From Collinsella sp. (GTDB lineage: Bacteria > Actinomycetota > Coriobacteriia > Coriobacteriales > Coriobacteriaceae): DNA of 10,242 bases. Below, piece by piece: positions 1-6,262 of the stretch (position 1 is its first letter; each line of letters opens with the position of its first letter). The stretch lies in contig WGSR01000040.1 of assembly GCA_014871545.1 (NCBI GenBank), positions 1 to 10,242 of the forward strand, read 5' to 3'. A program made the position numbers and the translations under genes. The notes beneath the pieces were generated by a model, which searched no databases, was not told where the DNA came from, and saw only the letters and a list, made by a program, of their open reading frames with translations.

Positions 1-755
1 CGCTTCGCCTCCTCGGGCGTCAGCGCCAAAGCGCGCTCGGTCTCCTCAAAGCCGTCGGCACCCGTCGAATGCAACACATAGAGGTTCTTGCGCGAAAGCA
101 GCTCGTTTTTGAGCGAAACCACGCGCTCGTTGAGGTGCTGGGCGCCAAGTGAACCGCCAAAGACGAGCAGCAGCGTAGCGTCCTCGGGAACGCCAAGTGC
201 TTTGCGGCCGCGAGCGCGATCGCCCTCGATCACCGAGCGACGTACGGGGTTGCCGGTCATGAGCACGTGGCCAGGGTCACCTTCGCGCTCAAAGACCGAA
301 CGTGCAGCCGGCACCGAGATGCACACGCGGGCGGCGTGGGAGTTCATCATCTTGTTGGCCAGGCCCGGAACAGAGTTCTGCTCATGCAGCAGATACGGAA
401 CGCCCGCGCCCTTGCACCACCCCAGCAGCGGAACCTCGACATAGGCTCCGAAACCGATGGCAGCGTCGGGCTTGCCGACCTTTGAGAAATGACCAGCGAG
501 CGCACGCTTGGCCTTGTTGACACGCCACAGCGAGGTCAGCGCCGTCCAAGGACGGGAGCGGTCGAAGCCAGTGACCGTAATGGGCACAAAATCAAACCCA
601 GCCTCGGGGACCAGACGACCCTCGAGCTTGCGCGACTGGCCCACGAACACAACGTGGTGGCCACGATCACGCAGCTCTTCGGCCAAGGCGAGCGCGGGGT
701 TGATGTGTCCTGCCGTGCCGCCGGCTGCAATAGCAACGGTCATCTTATCGGTCAT
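1..755 (-). CDS. murG: MurG, lipid II-forming GlcNAc transferase (3' end outside window)
   Basis: MurG transfers GlcNAc from UDP-GlcNAc to lipid I on the inner face of the membrane, giving lipid II. The visible 251 codons hold the N-terminal acceptor domain and the beginning of the donor domain. Seen directly: the glycine-rich loop GGTAGH (residues 12-17), HEQNSVPGLANK (124-135), a family hallmark, and the second glycine loop GGSLGA (200-205). Family members are about 360 residues, so roughly 110 C-terminal residues lie beyond the left edge. The ATG at 755 is chosen because GAAGGGA sits 5 nt upstream (761-767). It overlaps the end of ftsW by 11 nt. An in-frame ATG at 743 would avoid the overlap but would place the start directly after the ftsW stop. 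The GGTAGH variant is common in actinobacterial MurG. Identity is certain; only the start is slightly open. Confidence 0.96.
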   Translation of the reverse strand, partial: MTDKMTVAIAAGGTAGHINPALALAEELRDRGHHVVFVGQSRKLEGRLVPEAGFDFVPITVTGFDRSRPWTALTSLWRVNKAKRALAGHFSKVGKPDAAIGFGAYVEVPLLGWCKGAGVPYLLHEQNSVPGLANKMMNSHAARVCISVPAARSVFEREGDPGHVLMTGNPVRRSVIEGDRARGRKALGVPEDATLLLVFGGSLGAQHLNERVVSLKNELLSRKNLYVLHSTGADGFEETERALALTPEEAK

Positions 756-2265
756 GGTAGTCCCTTCGTACACGCGGTCCCTGGTCGTCGGTGCGCAGAC
801 GCGCCGACGGGTCCGAGTTCAAATCGATTCGATTATATCCGCCGCCCGCGTTGCGAGGGCTGGGGCGCTGAGGACGACCTTGCGGCGCCGTTCGCTGACG
901 CGGGCGGACTGCCGGCTCGGTCGCAGAGCCATCCAGGACGGTAAAACCGTTACGCGAAGATCGCTCGCCGCGCACGTGGGGCACGCCAGCGGTACTCTCA
1001 TCCATAACGGCAAAGCTCTCGCGGCGACGGTCGTACTCATCGCGACGGGCGCTCTCGTACGAAACGCGCAGGATCAATCCGGCAAGCATAAGCGACACAA
1101 TAATCGACGAACCGCCGTAGCTAATAAACGGCAACGGTTTGCCCGTCATGGGAAACACGTTGAGGATGCCCAACGCGTTAATCAAAAACTGCACCGCGAG
1201 AATGACCGCGGAGCCAGACGCCATAAGCGCGCCCCGACGATCGGTCGCCTGCTCGGCAATGCGAAACGCCGAATAGATCAGCATCGCAAACACCAAGAAG
1301 AACAGCACGGTTCCGACAAAACCGACCTCCTCGCCAATGATGGCCAGGATGTAGTCATTGTGCGCCTCGGGCAGATACGAGTACTTCATGGTTGAGTTGC
1401 CGATGCCACGGCCGAACAGACCGCCCGAGGCAAAGGCCATGATGGCAAGCGTAGCCTGATAGCCGTCACCATACTCGTCGGCCCAAGGGTTCAAGGCAAC
1501 CTGAATACGCACCATACGGTACGGCTCTGCAACAAGCGCAATCACAATCACGAGAATGCCGAAGATTAGCACGCCGATGATAAATCTGGGGTCGAGACCC
1601 GCAAACAACGCCATGCACATGAGGGTCAACAGGATGATCAGGACAGTACCGAAATCGGGCTGGATAAAGATCAGAAAGAGCGAAATACCCAGGTAGATGC
1701 CCATCTTGCGAAGGAATTCGTTGATGTTGCCACCGGGCGAAAAGAAACGATCAAGCATGATGGCCGAATACGCAATGGCAAATGGCTTTAAAAACTCGGA
1801 AGGCTGGAACTGAATACCGGCGATGTTAAGCCAGCGCGTGGCGCCACGGCTGCCGCTGCCCACCAAGAACACCAGAAACAGTAGCCCTATCATGCCTATG
1901 AGGAAGATCCTGAGCACATCCTCCCCAAACCAGCTGTCCGGCAAAACGCGCACGATGGCAATCAGCGCCAGAACACCGACCACGGCAAACGCGGCCTGTC
2001 GACCCAGAAAAAACGTCGCCGAGCCATTCTCGTGCAGCGCCTCGACCGAAGACGCCGAGTACACCATCAGCAGGCCAAAGCATACCAAGGTAAACAAGCA
2101 GGCCATGAATATCAAACGGGGGCGCATGATACGGGCGGGAACGCCGGCAATATAGCGTTCGCTAAACGACTGCCCGCCGCGGCTGGAACGCGGTGTGATA
2201 CGACGTGAGGAAGCACGGTCCGAGTCGGGCCTCCTCATACCTTGTCGGGGGCTCTCCTCTCTCAC
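745..2265 (-). CDS. ftsW: FtsW, septal SEDS peptidoglycan glycosyltransferase
   Basis: FtsW polymerises lipid II into glycan strands at the division septum, together with the FtsI transpeptidase. The 506-residue protein has about ten predicted membrane segments between residues 51 and 400. SEDS hallmarks seen: GLLMVYSASS (64-73), a GATRWLN...QPSEFLK block (141-160), YLPEAHNDYILAIIGEE (297-313), whose D304 matches the catalytic aspartate, and FISYGGSSIIVSLMLAG (380-396). Both ends are extended: an Arg/Ser-rich N-tail of about 48 residues and an Arg/Pro-rich C-tail of about 105 residues (402-506) with an internal repeat. The start is GTG at 2265, 8 nt after the murD stop, with AGGGG 5 nt upstream. 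An in-frame ATG at 2238 (residue 10) is an alternative. The C-terminus overlaps murG by 11 nt. It could in principle be RodA, but position between murD and murG favours FtsW. Confidence 0.95.
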   Translation of the reverse strand: MREESPRQGMRRPDSDRASSRRITPRSSRGGQSFSERYIAGVPARIMRPRLIFMACLFTLVCFGLLMVYSASSVEALHENGSATFFLGRQAAFAVVGVLALIAIVRVLPDSWFGEDVLRIFLIGMIGLLFLVFLVGSGSRGATRWLNIAGIQFQPSEFLKPFAIAYSAIMLDRFFSPGGNINEFLRKMGIYLGISLFLIFIQPDFGTVLIILLTLMCMALFAGLDPRFIIGVLIFGILVIVIALVAEPYRMVRIQVALNPWADEYGDGYQATLAIMAFASGGLFGRGIGNSTMKYSYLPEAHNDYILAIIGEEVGFVGTVLFFLVFAMLIYSAFRIAEQATDRRGALMASGSAVILAVQFLINALGILNVFPMTGKPLPFISYGGSSIIVSLMLAGLILRVSYESARRDEYDRRRESFAVMDESTAGVPHVRGERSSRNGFTVLDGSATEPAVRPRQRTAPQGRPQRPSPRNAGGGYNRIDLNSDPSARLRTDDQGPRVRRDYHDR

Positions 2266-2273
2266 CGCAACCC

Positions 2274-3680
2274 CTATTCCATTTGTGATTTCGCTGCAGC
2301 GGCAAGCTGGGCCACGTAGTCCTTAAACACGCGGCCGCGCTCCTCATAGCCCGAGAACTCATCGAACGAAGAGCAGGCAGGAGAAAGTAAGATCACGTCA
2401 CCACGGCTCGACAGCGAACGGGCGACGTCCACGGCGTCGCGTAGGTCATCCGCCTGGGCGATATCCACATCGCCATCGACATCGGCCTCGTCCATAGCGG
2501 CGGTGAAGCGCTCGCGCGCATCGCCAAAGCAGACGACCGAGCGCACGTTGTCCATAACGACGCGCGCGAAGTCCGTGAGCGGCGTGCCCTTATCGTGGCC
2601 GCCGAGCAGCAAGATCACGTCGTCATCGGGAAATGCCGTCAGTGCCTTCTCGACCGCATCGGTGTTGGTCGCCTTGGAATCGTTGACGTAGCGCACGCCG
2701 TCAATCTCGCCACACGGCTCCACGCGGTGCTCGAGCGGCTGGAACGAGGCAAGACCGCGGCAGACACCATCGACATCGGCACCGACCGCCAAGGCAGCCG
2801 TGGCGGCGCACAGGGCATTGATAACATTGTGATGGCCCGAGATCTTGAGCTCGGACGTGGCGACAAGCTGAGTCTCGACGCCCTTCAGGCGCACGACCAT
2901 CTTGCCGTCGCGCACAAAGGCGGCGTCTGCACCCTCGGGCTCGTCAAAAGCGACCTTGCAGATGCGGCGACCCGGTGTGTAGATGTACTCATCGAACTCA
3001 TGGATGCCGGCATCCTCGACGTCGATAACCACAAGGTCGTCGTCGACCATATTCTCGAACAACTTGATCTTGGCGAGCGCATAGTTCTTGTGGCTCTTGT
3101 GCCAGCCCAGGTGGTCGGGCGTGATGTTGAGCAGCACCGCCACGCGAGGATGAAGCTCGGCGGTCGTAGCAATCTGATAACTCGACAGCTCGGCCACAAA
3201 CCACTCATTGTGTGCGCGGCCATCGATCTCGTTCACCGGCGGCTCACCGATATTGCCGACGGCCACGCTGGCTTCACCGGCGGCCTTGAGCAGATAATCG
3301 GTCAGCGACGTGGTAGTTGTCTTGCCGTTGGTACCCGTGATGGCGATCCAATTTTGGGGAGACAGGCGATAGGCAAACTCGGGCTCGCCCATAATCTGGG
3401 CGGCATGCTCACGCCCAGCCTTAAAAAAGGCCGAGAACTCCGAGATACCCGGGCATGTCACGCACACGTCATAGGCACCCTCGACCTGCTCGGTGCCGTA
3501 GACAAACGACGCGCCCTGCGCCTCGAGCGCACGCGTGGCGTCATTGGGCTCGGAGGTGCCGCCGCCATACACGGTCGTGGCGCTCACGCGCTCGGGGTGA
3601 GCCAACGCCCAACGGGCGACATCGAGACCGGATTTACCCTGCCCCAAAACAAGCAGGCTAAAGACATCAGCAAGAGGCAT
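2274..3680 (-). CDS. murD: MurD, UDP-MurNAc-L-Ala:D-Glu ligase
   Basis: MurD is the cytoplasmic ATP-dependent ligase that adds D-glutamate to UDP-MurNAc-L-alanine. Its 468 residues show the three Mur-ligase domains. The N-terminal Rossmann-like domain starts with the GQGKSG loop (13-18). The central ATPase domain has the P-loop GTNGKTTTT (116-124), the NITPDHLGWH block (185-194) and K204 in ALAK, where MurD carries its carbamylated lysine. The C-terminal domain has GHHNVINAL (282-290), VNDSKATNTDA (332-342), LLLGGHDKG (357-365) and LLSPACSSFDEFSGYEERG (431-449), a MurD-type ending. Length is normal for the family. It starts 9 nt after the mraY stop with only a weak ribosome site, so coupling to mraY translation is likely, and it ends 8 nt before ftsW. 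Confidence 0.97.
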   Translation of the reverse strand: MPLADVFSLLVLGQGKSGLDVARWALAHPERVSATTVYGGGTSEPNDATRALEAQGASFVYGTEQVEGAYDVCVTCPGISEFSAFFKAGREHAAQIMGEPEFAYRLSPQNWIAITGTNGKTTTTSLTDYLLKAAGEASVAVGNIGEPPVNEIDGRAHNEWFVAELSSYQIATTAELHPRVAVLLNITPDHLGWHKSHKNYALAKIKLFENMVDDDLVVIDVEDAGIHEFDEYIYTPGRRICKVAFDEPEGADAAFVRDGKMVVRLKGVETQLVATSELKISGHHNVINALCAATAALAVGADVDGVCRGLASFQPLEHRVEPCGEIDGVRYVNDSKATNTDAVEKALTAFPDDDVILLLGGHDKGTPLTDFARVVMDNVRSVVCFGDARERFTAAMDEADVDGDVDIAQADDLRDAVDVARSLSSRGDVILLSPACSSFDEFSGYEERGRVFKDYVAQLAAAAKSQME

Positions 3681-3689
3681 GAAAGACCA

Positions 3690-4709
3690 CTATCCCAACT
3701 GGAAGAACAGGGCGAGGCCAACGGCGCCAAAGGCCGCGGCGATAATCCAAAAACGGATAACGACCTTGGTCTCGGCCCAGCCCTTCTTTTCGAAATGATG
3801 ATGAATGGGCGCCATAAGGAAGACGCGCTTGTGCGTAAAGTGGAAATAGACAACCTGGATCATGACCGACAGAGTCTCGACGATAAACAGACCGCCGATG
3901 ATGAGGGAAACGACTTCGGTGTTGGTCATGATGGAGGTGCAGGCAAAAGCGGCACCCAGGGCAAGCGAGCCGGTATCGCCCATAAAGATGCTCGCCGGGT
4001 AGCAGTTGAACCACAAAAAGCCCAGGCAGGCACCGGCGCACGCCGTGCAGAAGATGGACAGGTTCACGTCACCGTGCAAAAACGCCATGGCGGCCATGGC
4101 GAGCATGGCGATCATGGAAGTGCCACCGGCAAGGCCGTCCAGACCATCGGTCAGGTTCACGGCATTGGAAAGACCGGCGATCATCAGCCAGCAAAATACA
4201 ATGTAGAGCCACGGGAACGAAAGGCCGCAGATGGTGGTCGAAAGAACACCGAGGTCAATCGTCAGGCCGCCGGGAAAACGAATCTCGGGGGCGACGCCGC
4301 ACCAATTGACGGCGAGCACGGTAAAAGTGACGCAGATGATGGTCAGACCGATCATCTTGGCGTGAGGCGTCAGGCCGAGTGAGCGACCATGCGTGACGGA
4401 TGTCAGGTCATCGATGAGACCCAGAACGCCGGTGGCAAGCGTGGCAAGCAGCACGAGCACGAGCTCGGTGGTGAGCTTGCCCATCAGCAGGCAGGTCAGC
4501 GAGATCGCGACAAGGATGATGACGCCGCCCATGGTGGGCGTACCTTGTTTAATCAAATGACGCTTGGGGCCGTCGGCTCGGACCTGTTGGCCGATACCCT
4601 CGACCTTCAGCAGCTTGATCCACCACGGCATAAGCAGCAACGCAATGGCGGCAGCGATGCCAAGTCCCAAAAAGGCCTGATATGTCGGATACGAGGGATT
4701 GCCGAACAT
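3690..4709 (-). CDS. mraY: MraY, phospho-MurNAc-pentapeptide transferase
   Basis: MraY moves phospho-MurNAc-pentapeptide from UDP onto undecaprenyl phosphate, making lipid I, the first membrane step of peptidoglycan synthesis. The 339-residue protein is a polytopic membrane protein of about ten segments. Family signatures seen: DGPKRHLIKQGTPTMGG (46-62), the catalytic aspartate pair in LIDDL (D100, D101), NLTDGLDGLAGG (185-196), FMGDTGSLALG (242-252) with the conserved D245, and the cytoplasmic triple-histidine loop PIHHHFEKKGW (301-311). Length is slightly below that of the E. coli enzyme. The ATG lies 3 nt after the murF stop, and AAGGTG inside the end of murF, about a dozen nt upstream, is the only ribosome-site candidate. 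Translation is therefore probably coupled to murF. Confidence 0.97.
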   Translation of the reverse strand: MFGNPSYPTYQAFLGLGIAAAIALLLMPWWIKLLKVEGIGQQVRADGPKRHLIKQGTPTMGGVIILVAISLTCLLMGKLTTELVLVLLATLATGVLGLIDDLTSVTHGRSLGLTPHAKMIGLTIICVTFTVLAVNWCGVAPEIRFPGGLTIDLGVLSTTICGLSFPWLYIVFCWLMIAGLSNAVNLTDGLDGLAGGTSMIAMLAMAAMAFLHGDVNLSIFCTACAGACLGFLWFNCYPASIFMGDTGSLALGAAFACTSIMTNTEVVSLIIGGLFIVETLSVMIQVVYFHFTHKRVFLMAPIHHHFEKKGWAETKVVIRFWIIAAAFGAVGLALFFQLG

Positions 4710-4712
4710 GGG

Positions 4713-6137
4713 CTAGCACACACCTTCCACAAAGCGGTCGAGCTCGACAAAACGGGAACCCTTGACCAGTACAACATCATGATTTTCAAGCGCGCCGCCC
4801 ATGCGGTCGAGCACCTGCTGATAATCGGAGAATACCTGGATGCGGTCCTCATCCATACCCATCATACGTGCGGCATCGGCCATGAGCTGAGCCAGCTCGC
4901 CGCCAACGCACGCGAGCATGTCGAGCTTCTTGGCGGCGGCATAGGCTCCCACGAGCTCATGCATGCGGGGAGCCTCGTCGCCCATCTCGCCCATCTCGCC
5001 CAAGATCGCCATGCGCGAACCGTCACAGATGAGCGAGCACAGCAAATCGAGGCCGGCGGCCATAGACTCGGCACTGGCGTTATAGGAGTCGTCGATGATG
5101 CGTGCTCCGCTCTTGGCGCGCTTGATCTCCTGACGGTGACCGGTGATCGTAAGGCCCCTAAAGGCAGCATCGATCTGCTCGGGCGTCACGCCCAAACGAT
5201 AGGCGACCGCGGCGGCCTTGACGGCATTGGGCACGGACTGCACACCGGGAATAGCCAACATGGTATCGACCGTGTCGCCCTGACCAAAGTCGAGCGTAAA
5301 GACCGGATGGCCCTCGTCGTCGACGCGAATGTCGCGCGCGCGGACCTCGTCGTCGTCCGAGACACCGGCCAGCATCACGTCAATACCCGCAGGCTGGGCG
5401 AACGTATCGCGAATGAACGGCGTAAAGTCGTCCTCGCCGCCCAAAACCAGCAACGGCGAGAAGTCGCCGGCGGCGCACATGCCCTGGACAATCTCGGACT
5501 TGGCACGGGCGATGTTCTCGCGGCTGCCCAGGATACCGATGTGGGAGGTTCCGATCTTGCTCACGATGGCAAGATTGGGGTTGGCAGACTGGGACAGGCG
5601 CTCAATCTCATGAAAATGGTTCATGCCCATCTCGAGCACCAGGACCTCGGTATCGGCCGGAGCGGAAAGCACCGTGAGCGGCATGCCGATCAAGTTGTTG
5701 AAATTGCCCTTCGTGGCCCAGACGCGATAACGCTTGGCGAGCACGGCGGCGAGCACGTCCTTGGTCGTCGTCTTGCCAATCGAACCGGTAATGCCGACGA
5801 CCAGGCAGCCAAGCTCCAAGCGATATACGTGCGCCAGGCGCAGCAAGAACTCCACGGGGTCGTCAGTCAGCAAGATGGCGCATCCCTTGTCCTGCGCCAA
5901 CGAAACCAGCTCGGCATCGGGCTCGCGCGTCATCACGACGGCACCGGCACCCGACTCGATGGCACGGGAGGCAAAATCATTGCCGTCGACCTTTTCGCCG
6001 GGGAAGGCGACAAAGATCGTCCCTTCCTCGACCTGACGCGAGTCGATAACGCACCCGCGGCATACCCGATCGACTTCTTCCGTCACGGTTCGGGCCCCCG
6101 TTGAGGCCGCGAGGTTGTTGACGGCGATCTCTATCAT
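4713..6137 (-). CDS. murF: MurF, D-Ala-D-Ala-adding ligase
   Basis: MurF adds the D-Ala-D-Ala dipeptide to the UDP-MurNAc-tripeptide, completing the pentapeptide precursor in the cytoplasm. The 474 residues show the MurF layout: an N-terminal UDP-binding domain with DSR (32-34) and the FVAFPGEKVDGNDF block (42-55), the P-loop GITGSIGKTTTKD (115-127), KGNFNNLIGMPL (143-154), LEMGMNHFHEI (168-178), RAKSEI (211-216), the C-domain motif DDSYNAS (349-355), LGEMGEMGDEAPRMHE (379-394), and VKGSRF (458-463). The GNFNN and DSYNA motifs separate it from MurE. The ATG has a clear GGGGAG ribosome site 5 nt upstream. It is the first gene after the 125-nt gap following ftsI and may have its own weak promoter. 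murE, which makes its substrate, is not next to it. Confidence 0.97.
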   Translation of the reverse strand: MIEIAVNNLAASTGARTVTEEVDRVCRGCVIDSRQVEEGTIFVAFPGEKVDGNDFASRAIESGAGAVVMTREPDAELVSLAQDKGCAILLTDDPVEFLLRLAHVYRLELGCLVVGITGSIGKTTTKDVLAAVLAKRYRVWATKGNFNNLIGMPLTVLSAPADTEVLVLEMGMNHFHEIERLSQSANPNLAIVSKIGTSHIGILGSRENIARAKSEIVQGMCAAGDFSPLLVLGGEDDFTPFIRDTFAQPAGIDVMLAGVSDDDEVRARDIRVDDEGHPVFTLDFGQGDTVDTMLAIPGVQSVPNAVKAAAVAYRLGVTPEQIDAAFRGLTITGHRQEIKRAKSGARIIDDSYNASAESMAAGLDLLCSLICDGSRMAILGEMGEMGDEAPRMHELVGAYAAAKKLDMLACVGGELAQLMADAARMMGMDEDRIQVFSDYQQVLDRMGGALENHDVVLVKGSRFVELDRFVEGVC

Positions 6138-6142
6138 TGCAG

Positions 6143-6148
6143 CTCCCC
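6143..6148 (-). promoter_or_regulatory. murF ribosome binding site
   Basis: GGGGAG on the minus strand, 5 nt before the murF ATG at 6137. It is much stronger than the ribosome sites of mraY and murD, which suggests murF is initiated independently and not by coupling across the preceding gap. Confidence 0.7.
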
Positions 6149-6174
6149 TGTAAACCTAATAATGCTATCGGCGT

Positions 6175-6180
6175 ATTGTA
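6175..6180 (-). promoter_or_regulatory. Possible -10 box ahead of murF
   Basis: TACAAT on the minus strand, 37 nt upstream of the murF ATG. The spacing to the start and to the GGGGAG ribosome site suits a promoter, but the -35 position (about ACCACG) is poor and there is no extended -10 TG. It could be chance. Confidence 0.3.
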
Positions 6181-6262
6181 TCCCAGTGCCATGCGCGCGT
6201 GGTGCAGGGCATGTGAACACCCTTCAGATCAAACGGCAGACCACGCTCAAGATTGTAACCCC

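Larger units (their letters stand above)
6138..6262 (-). other. 125-nt intergenic gap at the usual murE position, with weak promoter-like element
   Basis: This gap separates the ftsI stop from murF and holds no convincing gene. Reading the minus strand, it contains GCGTGGT (6246-6240) and its exact complement ACCACGC (6203-6197), enclosing a second possible hairpin AGGG...CCCT (6223-6206 region). A near-palindrome of 14 bp lies at 6189-6202. A TACAAT hexamer at 6180-6175 resembles a -10 box and would give a leader of about 30 nt, but no good -35 is seen at 16-18 nt. No U-run follows any stem, so it does not look like an intrinsic terminator. Confidence 0.4.

Noticed and set aside
745..755. 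The 11-nt ftsW-murG overlap as a possible frameshift or fusion.
   Set aside because: Short overlaps of this kind are common in dcw clusters and murG has its own ribosome site inside ftsW; both reading frames are intact.
6138..6262. Intrinsic terminator between ftsI and murF.
   Set aside because: Inverted repeats exist, but none is followed by a T-run on the minus strand, and the remaining genes belong to the same pathway.
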